Assembly: GCA_002105175.1 (NCBI GenBank)
Contig: MCGE01000003.1
Coordinates: forward strand, 1,995,001-2,059,000
Direction of reading: 5' to 3'
Length of the DNA: 64,000 nt
Origin: Absidia repens
Lineage: Eukaryota; Mucoromycota; Mucoromycetes; Mucorales; Cunninghamellaceae
Numbering within the stretch: the first letter of the stretch is position 1; the number at the start of each line of letters is the position of its first letter. Of this stretch, positions 50,766-60,699 are shown in pieces. Under the pieces are notes generated by a model, which was not told where the DNA came from, ran no database searches, and worked only from the letters and a program-made list of their open reading frames with translations. The translations under genes were made by a program, and so were the position numbers.

Positions 50766-52165
50766 ATGGATTACACCTCTTCTCGATTGAAAGGATTTAT
50801 GTAAGCCAATGTCCCGTCCTTCCCTCAAAAAACGAAGAAACAAATATAAGAATACGACTAACCAGCTTTCCTTACCTTTATCACCATTCTTTACAGTCAA
50901 ACTCATGAAAATTTGAAACATGCAATTGCTGGCGCTGGCGCTGGTGTTGCCTCATCTATTGTAGTCGTCCCTTTGGATGTTGTCAAGACACGATTACAAA
51001 ATCAAGGCAAGGCGAAGCCAGGGACTCTTGTTTATCGGGGAACTGTTGGTAAGTACCAGCCTTATACATATATATATACTGTATGAAATGACTGATATTT
51101 ATCATTATGGTGTGATTGTTGTTAGGTACTCTATCAAGAATTTGGAATGAAGAAGGTGTTCGTGGGCTTTATCGAGGACTAGGACCTACTATCTTTGGCT
51201 ATCTTCCTACATGGGCCATCTACTTTACCGCATATGATTATTGCAAGGCACATTGGGGAAGAGAATTTGGTAAGAAATGTGCCGATGTTGTTGTTGTTTG
51301 CTGTAGAAGAACAAAGGAGAGAGGGACTCATCTTGTCTGCTAATTTCTGCTATTTAGATGGAACTGGTCATGAATGGTTGGTACATATTTTATCTGCGAT
51401 GACCGCTGGTGCGACTTCGACATCCTTGACGAATCCATTATGGGTGATCAAGACGCGATTCATGGTAAAAATGAAAAATCAAAAATGGTCGCTAGCAATG
51501 ACAATGTGATAAGTCGATTTAACATGCCCTTTATACTTGTTTTATATATATGTAGACCCAAAATGATAAAACACCATATCGCTACAACAATACAATTCAT
51601 GCTTTTCAGACGATTGCAGCAAAAGAGGGCATACGCGGATTTTACAAAGGGTTGGGATCATCACTGATTGGTGTTAGTCATGTTGCTGTCCAATTTCCTC
51701 TCTATGAAAAATTCAAGTCATGGTTTTGTAAGTGGCATTATATTATATTATATATATACAGTGATGGAATTGACAAGAATTTGTTTTATTTTTGTTTAGC
51801 TCAAAATGCCACGACCACTGGCAACACTGGGATTCTTCTGGCGTCATCTCTATCCAAAATGGCGGCAAGCACAGCAACGTATCCTCATGAAGTAAGCGAT
51901 ATATAAAAAATATATTGACGATCCGCTTTTATTGATGCGTTCCCTTTACTAGGTCATTCGCACACGTCTGCAAAACCAAACCATCAAACCATTCAAATAC
52001 AAAGGAATTGTACATGCGTTCAAGATCATATTGGAGGAAGAAGGTTATCGTGGGTTTTATAAGGGAATGCCAACAAATCTGCTACGCACCGTTCCCTCTT
52101 CTGCATTGACCATTCTGACTTACGAAGTGATTGTCTACCGATTGGATATACTAAAAAACTCATAG
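50766..52165 (+). CDS. mitochondrial carrier, NAD+ transporter-like (Yia6/Yea6 type)
   Basis: Inner-membrane solute carrier, probably importing NAD+ or a related nucleotide into mitochondria. Seven exons join in phase into roughly 320 aa, the standard three-repeat size. All three carrier signatures are present: PLDVVKTRLQNQGKAK; PLWVIKTRFMTQ; and YPHEVIRTRLQNQ. Each is followed by a G-x-x-G-(Y/F)-(Y/K)-(R/K)-G loop (GVRGLYRGLGP, GIRGFYKGLGS and GYRGFYKGMPT). The segment GYLPTWAIYFTAYDYCK and the MTAGATSTSLTNPLWVIKTR repeat point to the NAD+/pyrimidine nucleotide branch rather than ADP/ATP or amino-acid carriers. Substrate is inferred. The first exon is short (50766-50801). Confidence 0.9.
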
Positions 52166-53014
52166 ATGTACAGTCGCCCCTCCTCCCCCTCTCTTTATTT
52201 GTGTTTATTGGCATCTTTTTGTTGTTATTTGCTTTTTACTGATATATATATATATAGATATCTTTTGTTCTCTATACGTTATTCACCTCCTATTACAATT
52301 ACTACCCCCATCATCGTCATTCTCATCATTCTCATTTGCTCTTTTCATTATTAGTTTTACTATTGTTACTTCTCTTTTTATTTTTTTATCGCACGGTGTT
52401 TTTCTTTATCTTTTTTTTTTTTTTTTTTATTACCCAATGATCTCTTCCTTCCATTCATACCACTGTCACAATTCAACCTCCCTTATTAGTATTTTGTTAT
52501 CACGCATTGTAAAAAGAAAAAAAAAAAGCACATACCTCTTGCTTCCGTAGATTTGTTTATTTGTTTGATAGTTTTTTAGTTGTCTTTTCGTTTAATTAAA
52601 TAGAAATAAAAACTAAATCACTCTGTGATGTTATATATATACGACCTTTTTATTGACTTTGTCTATGTATCTTTTTTATGTGTATCGTCTCTTGTATTTG
52701 CGTTCCTATTTTTACGTGTACCTTTATACATGCCATTGCCGTATGTCTATTATTATATGCATATGTTGAGGAAGCAAAATTATCAGACTGAATGAATGAA
52801 ATATATATCGGTGTGTGCAGTTTTGGTAATAAAAAAAAAGATGACAAAGGTTTTAACTCATGAATGCATAGTGGGATGGTAAAATATAATAGGAAGAAGA
52901 TATTCCCCAAAAAGGAATTAAATAAAATAAACGCACCGGATTGGTCGAATAATTCACGTGGATGACATTTTTACTATGGCATATATATCAATTTCGTTTT
53001 TGGAAAACATATCC
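52166..53014. other. intergenic: carrier 3' flank
   Basis: T-rich and AT-rich sequence, with an alternating TA stretch near 52239-52256 and a T run near 52411-52430. The bases just before 53015 would contain any upstream tRNA promoter sequence. No gene is seen. Confidence 0.4.
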
Positions 53015-53087
53015 GCCTTGATAGCTCAGTTGGGAGAGCGTTAGACTGAAGTTCTAAAGGTCATGCGTTCAATCCGCATTCAGGGCA
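53015..53087 (+). tRNA. tRNA-Phe (anticodon GAA)
   Basis: 73-nt cloverleaf, no intron. The acceptor GCCTTGA pairs with TCAGGGC (one G-T pair), discriminator A. The D arm is GCTC-AGTTGGGA-GAGC. The anticodon stem TTAGA/TCTAA has loop CTGAAGT, so the anticodon is GAA (positions 53048-53050). The variable loop is AGGTC and the T arm ATGCG-TTCAATC-CGCAT is perfect. Internal A box (TAGCTCAGTTGG) and B box (GTTCAATCC) are intact. A TTTT stretch at about 53094 may end transcription by RNA polymerase III. Confidence 0.97.
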
Positions 53088-53489
53088 TTTCCTTTTGCTC
53101 TTTTTGGCAATGTAGCGGTGTTGGATTTGTTTAAAGAAGTCCCCGGTCCGGGAATACTAAGCGCATGGGGTAGTTTGGTATCGGAATAGAGTGAAAATCT
53201 AGCTCAACAGCATTTTAAAAGTGTGTTATTCGGGAATGGGCTTGTGATATTCTTAGCGCTTCCATCCTTTTTTTTTTCCTTGAAAAGAAGAAAAGGAAGA
53301 AGGTTAATATACATGGTGTCAAAAGGAACAAGCTTGCTAAAGTGTGGCTCTTTATGGATTGCGATTAGACGCCATCATCATTTCGCACTTCAGTGCAACA
53401 GGCTTCTCGTGAAAAATGTTAGAATATTCAGATTCCGCTCACATGCTTAATTTCATTGCGCTCCTTTTTTTTTTTTTTTGTTTTGTTTA
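53088..53489. other. intergenic after tRNA-Phe
   Basis: Nothing coding. There is a short CCCCGGTCCGGGAATAC stretch near 53143 and a T run near 53466-53480. No second tRNA was found. Confidence 0.4.
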
Positions 53490-53770
53490 GGACAACAGCT
53501 TTATTGGAAGTCTCAATGACACAGTGGCAATCTAGGATTAGTATTAGAACATGAATTAGGGGCATTTTAAAAATGCAATACAATCATGATGGGGAGACCC
53601 GTTCATTTTGGATTCAAGATTTGGGACCATCTTTAGATTGACATTCATCTTGAAGAAGAGCGCCAAGAAGCCGTCATTAGAGTAGCTTCATATTAGTTTT
53701 AATTGCTATAGTTTATATATAGATATGAATAAAATATATCTGTCATTGTACCATTAGCCTCTCTTATAAA
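53490..53770 (+). repeat. dispersed repeat family copy 8 (plus, diverged)
   Basis: Degenerate core: CTAGGATTAGTATTAGAACA near 53533, GCATTTTAAAAATGC near 53562, GATGGGGAGACCCGTTCATT near 53588, and TTGGATTCAAGATTTGGGAC. Then come CATATTAGTTTTAATTGC and ATGAATAAAATATATCTGTC near 53724. It is closest to copy 6 at 36.9 kb. No CACGTG end is recognisable. Confidence 0.6.
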
Positions 53771-54194
53771 TTTATCTGTCTTATCGAATGTGTATATTCC
53801 ACAATGATGTAGTACAAGTACATAGAACATGTAGTGTTACGGAACTAGTGTCTTCAAGCTGTATATATGTGTGCTTCGCCTCTTCAAAATGATTTATTTG
53901 ATAGATTCCTCTTGACTTTTTAGTTATCTACAGTGCATATCTTTTGGTAATATAATGCAACAAAATGTTATACATATAAGCATGTGAGCGGGAGTAGCCT
54001 GCAGCGCAATAAGTCTTCCTCCTTCACAATTTCCCTTAATACTGCTAATCGCAAAAACACACAATGAATAGTGAATGATGATAGCTCTCATGATATTTCC
54101 AAATAGATGTAGATATAAGACCCAAACAAAATAAATTTTCACACATGTCTAGCATATTTTTATTTGTATAATGTCAAGCAAATGGTAATTAATA

Positions 54195-54898
54195 CTAATA
54201 ATAATAAAGGGATAAGATGTATACCACTATATATGCACCATATAAACTACAAGCTATGACTAATTCGTTCAAGAGCAATGTCCTTGCCAGGTCTGGATGA
54301 TTCTCAGAGCTACATACATATGGAGGAGGTTGAGTCATACTGGAAATTGTGTCACAAATACAAATGAGAAAAATTCCTGCTTCTTGGAAATTCATTTTCA
54401 TTGCCTTGGTGCCTATTCCGGTCCAATCTGTTGCACAACTGAGCTCGAGCCCCCTCCCCCTTGATAGTAATTCCATGCCGTCTTGTCGTATCTGCCCATG
54501 ATAGTCCAATGTGATGGATATGTCGTCAGAAACTACTAATAAATTATAAATAGAATAATATTCACCAAGTAAGTATCATAATATATAAAATGGTAGTCAG
54601 TATATATATATATATATATTTACCGTGTTCGCTTTAGACAATATCTCAACTATATATGGTCTATTGCATAAGGTTTGTGTTCCTTGAATGTCGTCAAGTG
54701 GAACAGATATCATAGTAAGAGCAGTTTTAATTTCCAACCCGAACTATACAATTTGGTCAAACAAAGAGTCCATTAGTGATTGGTGCTTTCAACAAGATTC
54801 CGTTTACCTAGTAATGTATGAGCTCTTGCTTGTAAAAAGAGGATGACCCTTAGATGGTGTATTGTCTTCTTCCATTGTACGTGCTTATCGTCATTCAT
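54195..54898 (-). CDS. possible three-exon gene of unknown function, frame broken
   Basis: Minus-strand exon-like pieces with good splice sites. Exon 1 (54898 to about 54810) starts MNDDKHVQWKKTIHHLRVI and ends in donor GTAAAC. Exon 2 reads FGLEIKTALTMISVPLDDIQ and continues to a GTAAAT donor. Exon 3 reads VSDDISITLDYHGQIRQDGM, then GIGTKAMKMNFQEAGIF, ending at a stop at 54197-54195. The peptide is protein-like and mixed in composition, unlike noise. However, exon 1 ends in phase 1 whereas exon 2 needs phase 0, and joining as written gives an early stop. It may be a pseudogene, a base error, or a different upstream exon. I do not recognise the family. The next gene (CRIB) is 294 bp away, head to head. 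Confidence 0.38.
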
Positions 54899-55191
54899 GT
54901 CTATATAGAATAAAAAACTACTAGTAAAATAGTCACGTATAGTACATTCTGATCGCTGATTTCCAGTATAGGAGGAATAAAAAGGAAAAAGGAATAAAAA
55001 AAAAAAAACTGCGCGGCGGAGGTCAAAAATAAAAATCAGGGGACTGAAACAATAGCAAAGTCGAGTTGTTTATGCCTATATCAAAAAAGGAAGGCGTATT
55101 ACTTTTTTATTAAATAGTGTTTACTTTGCAATTGAATTCTCCTTTCTTTTCTTCTCAATTTTATTTCATTTATCAAAGAAAAACAACAACA
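54899..55191. other. short intergenic region before the CRIB gene
   Basis: A-run near 54997-55008, then GCGCGGCGGAGG and the A/C-rich leader AAAAACAACAACA just before the ATG at 55192. That leader is a typical unstructured start context. Confidence 0.4.
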
Positions 55192-55923
55192 ATGGGGTCT
55201 ACTCTTTCAAAAGCAAAACAAATTCATTTGAAAACATTCACATCTCCAAACAAGGCCAACTACTCTTATTCCGACTCTGCCAAAGTGGAAGTGGATACTC
55301 CTCTGCCTTTAGTGGAAGCACGTCCCAAAGTCAAATCAGCTCCTAAAGTAAAGAAAACCAAGCACAGAAAACATCATCATCATCATCCTGTAGGCAGTAT
55401 CTCGGTAAATAAACGAACCAAACCAAAATACAAAAAAGTGACAAAAAGCATCATTGGAAAGCCAACCAACTTCAAGCATACAAACCATATGGGCCCTGGA
55501 GATATATTGGGATCATCTGTAGATGTAAGTGATCATCATTACCGTCAAATGGACTGTTTTTTTTTTTTGTTTTTTTTGTCGTTTCTAATATTTTTTCTTC
55601 TTTTCTTATAGGTGACAGCATTATCCAATGAATTGAACGGTATTGCACACCAAATCAATTGCTTTGAACAGAAATTGCACAGTAAGCAGCAGCAATCCCC
55701 TCCTGCGCCACCACCTCATTTATATATCTCAGCATCTGTAAAGAAAAGGGCGGCAGCAACCACAGCATCATCAAAATCAAACTCACCATTATCACCTGTT
55801 GTGCCTATATCTTTTCGACGAAGACAATATCGAAAGGCTGTTCCTCACCACAATCCAAATCTGGGCCTGGTCAATGCTTTGATGATTGAAATCCCGACTC
55901 TTCGGTCTGTGGCCGCCTCTTGA
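55192..55923 (+). CDS. small CRIB-domain protein, putative Cdc42/Rac effector
   Basis: Two exons (55192-55524 and 55612-55923) join in phase into 214 aa. The start MGSTLSK fits the N-myristoylation pattern MGxxxSK, so membrane attachment is likely. A basic region (KKTKHRKHHHHH, then KRTKPKYKKVTK) leads into the CRIB motif SIIGKPTNFKHTNHMGPGDI, which has the conserved I, P, F, H, H and G of p21-Rho-binding sites. The remainder is Ser/Pro-rich and disordered, ending VNALMIEIPTLRSVAAS. There is no kinase domain, so it is not a PAK; it resembles small effectors such as Gic1/2 or SPEC. Binding to GTP-Cdc42 or Rac is inferred from the motif. The upstream in-frame ATG at 55117 is disfavoured because the myristoylation start fits better. 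Confidence 0.85.
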
Positions 55924-56201
55924 TCTCCCTCATTAGTATAGTATTTTTTATTCTTATTATCATTTTATATTTATTCGACAACTTCCCTTCCCCTTCTCTA
56001 GTATAGTAATATCACTCGGTATATATTTTTCTTTATATTTATGTATATTTTTTATAACCTTTTAATAAATGATTATCTTATTGTTATCTTTAAGCTTTAT
56101 TAAATCTCGGTTATGTCGTTTTGTGATGGCTAGCTTTATTAGTGACGCATTGAATCTCCGTCCCCCTTTTTTTTCTTTCCTTTAGCAAGGTCGTTGGTAC
56201 T

Positions 56202-56255
56202 ATGACTCTTTCACTCCTCGGTATTCACATCAAATCCGTCATCTTCCAAACTTGA
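56202..56255 (+). promoter_or_regulatory. candidate upstream ORF (17 codons) before the bZIP gene
   Basis: ATG at 56202 opens a 17-residue frame (MTLSLLGIHIKSVIFQT) that stops at TGA 56253-56255, 162 bases before the bZIP start. uORFs commonly control bZIP genes such as GCN4, so it could matter if the transcript begins upstream. The transcript start is unknown. The same DNA in another frame reads QGRWYYDSFTPRYSHQIRHL after a CTTTAG, so it may instead be an orphan exon. Confidence 0.25.
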
Positions 56256-56416
56256 ATATCACCACTGAGAGTAAGAATCACCCACGAACTCCTCAGTTCA
56301 CAACCCTACACCAAAAGTGGTAATTTTTTTTTTTTTTTGCATGAATGAAAAAAATCATTGTATTTATAAACTCGCTAATTCTTTTTTTTCACGAATATTC
56401 TTATCTTTTAAACGCA

Positions 56417-57367
56417 ATGGCAACTACACAACAAAAACCGATGGCTATTTCTTCCATTACCTCACCGTTGAACTTGGTCATATCTTCTCCTTCATCTCCG
56501 TCCCCAATTTTATCATCATCTGCAACATTTCTTTCAGAGAATCAGCACCAGCATCGTATTCATCATCATTTCACTCATTATCAGAGAGAATCGTATCAGC
56601 ATAAGGGTCAATCAACCATCAATGATGAAGAACATGCCCCCTCCATGGCCAATTTAGATTCAAAACCCGACAGCACACCACCTTTGAACCAAGACCCACA
56701 CACAAATCAATGCCATAATTCCTCTTCCTCATCAACTTACTCATGCTATTCAAATTCAATTGGAGCAGAAAGATCACCGTCACCGTTACTGCATTCGTCT
56801 GGTAAACATCATATGAATAATAACGATAACAGCAGTAGTAGTAGCAGCGGTGGCAGCACAAACGGGTCGAGCGGAGATGAAAATGGCAGCAGTAGCAGCA
56901 GTGACCCTACTATGAATTTATCCTCTTCCTCATCCTCCTCTTCACCAGGTAATAGTACCGGCCTATTGTCATTACAAGAAAGACGTCAACGAAATAAGAC
57001 AGCGTCCGCAAAATACCGCGCCAAAAAAAACCAACAGCACCATGACATGAGATCAGTCATCCATTCTCTGACCAAAGAAAATGATGTTTTGATCCGACAA
57101 TTGGACCAAGTCAAGATAGAAAATCAGCAATTGAAATCCACATGTGATAAATTGCGAGGTAAAATGATGGCCGAAAAAATGCTTAAAAAGATGCTCCATC
57201 AACAACAGCAGCAGTACCAAGAAATCAAAAACCCTTCTGTGGATGCCGCAGCTTCCCCTCTTTATCAAAAAACGCTATTATCCACAAATGCCGATCAAAT
57301 GGAAGTAGATGATAGCAATGATAGTAGTGATGATCAAGACCCTGACAGTAATGGCTATGGAAGTTAA
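56417..57367 (+). CDS. bZIP transcription factor (Met28/Cys-3-like)
   Basis: Single-exon gene, 316 aa. The first 210 residues are disordered, with long Ser, His, Asn and Thr runs. The basic region QERRQRNKTASAKYRAKKNQ carries the invariant N and R of bZIP contacts (N-x-x-A-S/A-x-x-Y/F-R). A zipper with leucines in VIHSLTKENDVLIRQLDQV and KIENQQLKSTCDKLRGKM follows. A Gln patch and an acidic tail (MEVDDSNDSSDDQDPDSNG) end it. The NKTASAKYRAKK basic region resembles the sulfur-metabolism regulators Met28, Met4 and Cys-3; that role is inferred. The ATG at 56417 is preferred over an in-frame one at 56345, because the extra 24 residues are hydrophobic and improbable. Confidence 0.9.
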   Translation: MATTQQKPMAISSITSPLNLVISSPSSPSPILSSSATFLSENQHQHRIHHHFTHYQRESYQHKGQSTINDEEHAPSMANLDSKPDSTPPLNQDPHTNQCHNSSSSSTYSCYSNSIGAERSPSPLLHSSGKHHMNNNDNSSSSSSGGSTNGSSGDENGSSSSSDPTMNLSSSSSSSSPGNSTGLLSLQERRQRNKTASAKYRAKKNQQHHDMRSVIHSLTKENDVLIRQLDQVKIENQQLKSTCDKLRGKMMAEKMLKKMLHQQQQQYQEIKNPSVDAAASPLYQKTLLSTNADQMEVDDSNDSSDDQDPDSNGYGS

Positions 57368-57779
57368 ATTAGGTGTTTCAAAACCAACCACTTGCTTTTT
57401 TTTTTATATATATATGAAACCATACCATTACCTAATGAATTTGAATTTTGATGCTCCAGTATGTTCTTCACATTGTCATCAATGTCAATAAAAAAAAAAA
57501 AAAAAAAAAAATCAAATCCATCATTTTCATTGTCCTGTCCCTTTTAACTTTCTCTCTCCTCCCCTGCCAAACACCGATGGTATGGTAAATAGCAGACTCC
57601 TCACTAATAAAAAATGAATATTACGTGAGTAAACTAGTGGGGAAGCTAGTATTTTGGAGGCTCCTTTGATTTATCTTTATATCACCTTTGAAGCTATGCT
57701 GTGATGCATACGTTCCTGTAAAAACTAATGAAGTCATATAAATGTTTTTTTTTTTTTATGGTAGAGTGTACAAATCGTA
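57368..57779. other. intergenic: bZIP 3' flank
   Basis: An AATAAA signal near 57487 followed by a long A run (57490-57510), then AT-rich DNA. No other feature is seen. Confidence 0.4.
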
Positions 57780-58500
57780 AAGTAAACCGAGACAGAAAAA
57801 AATTCTACAGTAAAAAGGGAGGGAAAGTGAAGGGGATACACTATTCTAAAGTGAGGATGTGAGCTATCCGTACTGTATTCGACAATGTGAAAGAAGGGTC
57901 ACCAATCCATCCTTAAAGTGACCCAAGAGCAGTTCAAATTCCGCACACGTGTAATTTTTTTTTTATTTACACGCCCAATTTTTTTTTTGTTCGCTCTCTC
58001 TCTTTCTTTTCCTTTTCCTTTTTCCTCACCATCCAACTTCTATGAGGTCATGTTGGATTTAGATTAGTATCGGTACTAGTTTAGAAGGGGGTTCAGTTTA
58101 GGGATTACAAGATGCATGGGGAAACTCTTTCATTTTGGATTCAGGTTTCAGAACCACCACCATTAGTTAGCTTTTTGGAGCCTCCAATAGCTTGATTTAA
58201 TATTAGTTTGTAGTTTTGTTCCATAGTTTAAATCTATATTTGAATAAAATATGTCTCTTTTTACTCGCTTCAATGAAAATGCCCCAATGGTCTCCGTCAC
58301 TCATGTCTTGTACAATAGATCCCTTTTCTTACTGCCATCCCCTTTTTGATTAGTGTTGTTGTCATTCTTCAATAAAAAATTCATGTAGTTATTCTCATGC
58401 CGTATATAGTATAATAGTTCCGTTTTTTACCAAGCGACATATTCTTCTTTAGTCTCATCCATACTATCTTAAATAGATCCCTTATAGCAATGAACCACAT
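57780..58500 (+). repeat. dispersed repeat family copy 9 (plus orientation)
   Basis: Outer part near 57805 (ATTCTACAGTAAAAAGGGAG), then the end CCGCACACGTGTAAT near 57940 and a pyrimidine run. The core follows: TTAGATTAGTATCGGTACTA near 58060, GATTACAAGATGCATGGGGA near 58103 and TTTCATTTTGGATTCAGGTT. TTGAATAAAATATGTCTC is near 58240, then CATGTCTTGTACAATAGATC. Tail units go on to about 58500 and resume at 58790-58920 after the fragment below. It forms an inverted pair with copy 10. Confidence 0.72.
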
Positions 58501-58592
58501 ACTCGAAGTTTAGTATCCATTATATTTCTTCAACCCCCTCTTTTTCCTTTTGAAAGTTCATACAGCTCGATAGCTGGATCACTTGTAGCGAC

Positions 58593-58787
58593 TTACTTTG
58601 GCAGATCTTTGTGCCCCACCACAGAACATTCTTGTAGTAAAACAACTGGCGACAAACGAGCTTCATGACATGGTGCGTTCTCCCGATATCCATCCACGTC
58701 AACCGGGAGGTCAGCTAATGATTTGGTTGACGCCCAAGCAAAATTATTTACAATAGCCTCCCTCAATATTTTTCCATTAGGTTCTTG
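58593..58787 (-). pseudogene. orphan coding fragment inside the repeat segment
   Basis: The minus strand is open for 64 codons from just after an in-frame stop (58790-58788) to a TAA at 58595-58593 that overlaps a GTAAGT donor sequence. The peptide includes LREAIVNNFAWASTKSLADL, then VDVDGYRENAPCHEARLSPV and LLQECSVVGHKDLPK. GC content is clearly higher than the flanks and the codon use looks coding. There is no ATG, so it is an exon or gene fragment rather than a whole gene. It interrupts the tail of repeat copy 9. The family is not recognised. Confidence 0.45.
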
Positions 58788-58961
58788 TTACAATAAAATC
58801 CCCTTTCCTTTAGTTTTAGTATCTATCAATATGCTTCAATAGAATGTATCCCTTTTATTATCATTCTCTGGCATATTACATAATAAACAATGACGACTTT
58901 GTGTATTAGATGATTAGTCTATAGTTTTTCCAGCACCTCTCCATCTGTTGCCCCTTACTGT

Positions 58962-59281
58962 TTGTTACTTTTTGACCCAACTTTTATCACCGGTCACATC
59001 TTTTATATACCTATACACACGACGCCAATAAAAAATTTTCGAATAGATTCTCTATTTTTTTTTTTTTGGACGGCAAAAGACGGTTGGATAGAGTATAATT
59101 TCGGGTTTGGATACGCAACGGTTAAGATTTGGACCATTTTTACATATCAATTTTTAGATGCGAGATTTTTTTGCCAGTGGTATATGGTTGGGAATGATGA
59201 TATATTACGCACATAAAAGAACAACAGCAACAACTGGTAGGACTGACTACTCATCAAAGACGCATTTTGGAACCGAACCAT
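58962..59281 (+). other. coding-like stretch, possible gene fragment
   Basis: The plus strand is open from 58962 to the stop at 59216 and includes WTAKDGWIEYNFGFGYATVK and FLDARFFCQWYMVGNDDILR. Immediately after, in another frame, a stretch reads EQQQQLVGLTTHQRRILEPN and ends HNHSPFN at a stop near 59281. Composition shifts toward protein-like in both. No clean splice junction joins them. They lie between inverted copies 9 and 10. I do not recognise the protein, and chance open frames are possible. Confidence 0.25.
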
Positions 59282-59579
59282 AACCATTCGCCCTTCAACT
59301 AGATTTAGTAACGCCTCTTTCCCCACCGCATAATGTCCGTCCCATCATCTCACCAATCACATGTATTATTTTATAATAGTCCTTATTCTTATTTATCTAT
59401 ATTATACTCTATTACTATTTAAATAAAGAGTATGGAGCTTCGCTGGAGCTTTAGCAAAAGGAATAGTAGCAGCTATACAAAAAAAAAAAAAAAAAAAAAA
59501 GAGCTAGAAAACAGGTGCCTGAATGTGCTCTCACAAACTAACTACAAAAACAATTATGTTTATTATGCAATGTATCATA

Positions 59580-59752
59580 AAACGGATATTAAAGTGGATA
59601 TGTTTTATTGAAGCGTAATGGCAGATACTACAATTAAAGACAAGGGTATATTGTGAAACGGGGATTGGATAGATGGAGTTGAAGATCGACTGCTGGAAGA
59701 GCATGTGGAAGGCCAATATGAGAAGGTTCAACGCTAATCTAAAGAGACATTT

Positions 59753-59787
<35 letters not shown>

Positions 59788-60290
59788 TCTATTGTACAAT
59801 GTATGAAAAAGGCTGAAAGGATATTTGTTATCGAAACAACAACGGTCAACGCTAATCAAAAGGTGGGTGATGGTTGTAAAAAAGGGATCTATTGCGCAAG
59901 ACATGTGAAAGACGAATGAGACGTTTTTCATTGAAGTGTGTAAAAAGAGAAATATTTTATTCAGAAGTAGATACAAACTATGGACAAACTAATACTAAAC
60001 CAAGTTCATGAAGGCTTCAAAAAGTCAACTACTGGTGTCTTCAGATCCTAGAATCAAAATGAAAGGGTTTCCCCATGCATCTTGTAATTCCTGAGCTGAA
60101 AACCCTTCTAAACTAGTCCTGATAAAATTCTAGGTCCAACATAACCCTATAGAAGTTGAATGGTGAAGAAAAAATGAAGAGGAAAAAAATAATAATCAAA
60201 AAGAAAGAGAGCCGAGAAAATAGAATAGGCGAGAGAGAGAAAATAAATATTTCACGTGGTCGGGATTTAAACTGTGTTTTTTTTGTTTCT
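59580..60290 (-). repeat. dispersed repeat family copy 10 (minus orientation)
   Basis: Reverse copy: ATGTTTTATTGAAGCGTAAT near 59600, GATCTATTGTACAATGTATG near 59786, GGACAAACTAATACTAAACC near 59983 and GAAAGGGTTTCCCCATGCAT near 60060. CTTCTAAACTAGTCCTGATA is near 60106, GTTGAATGGTGAAGAAAA near 60155, and the end TTCACGTGGTCGGG is near 60252. Outer-family sequence continues to about 60650 (CCACTGTAGAAATAG). It contains a 29-nt A run at 59757-59785. Together with copy 9 the CACGTG ends face outward, as in the copy 1 / copy 2 pair. Confidence 0.72.
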
Positions 60291-60699
60291 GGGACTCGAT
60301 TTTTTTTTCATTTTATTAGTCGGCACAAAAACGGCCTTTTTTTTTTTAACAACATTCAACATCATGCAAAATAATCGACGTAATATTTTTCTACTCATAA
60401 CAGTGATTGACAGGATGGTGGATCTCTTCTTTTTTTTTTTTTTTCACTGCAACTCTATGATATGTACTATCCAACATCGACGCAGTTTTTTTTTTAAAAG
60501 CAGACCCGATCGTCCAGCATCGGTATCACAGGCTATTAGTTTTCTTCTTGCAAGTGTCACGATGATTTTCCACTATCCTCCCTCTTCTGTTGAAGAATTT
60601 GCCATTCATCGTAGATCGCCTCACAACTCCACTGTAGAAATAGTTTTCAGATATTGTAGAATTGCTTGCTCTTTGTTTGTTTTACCGCTATGAATTATT

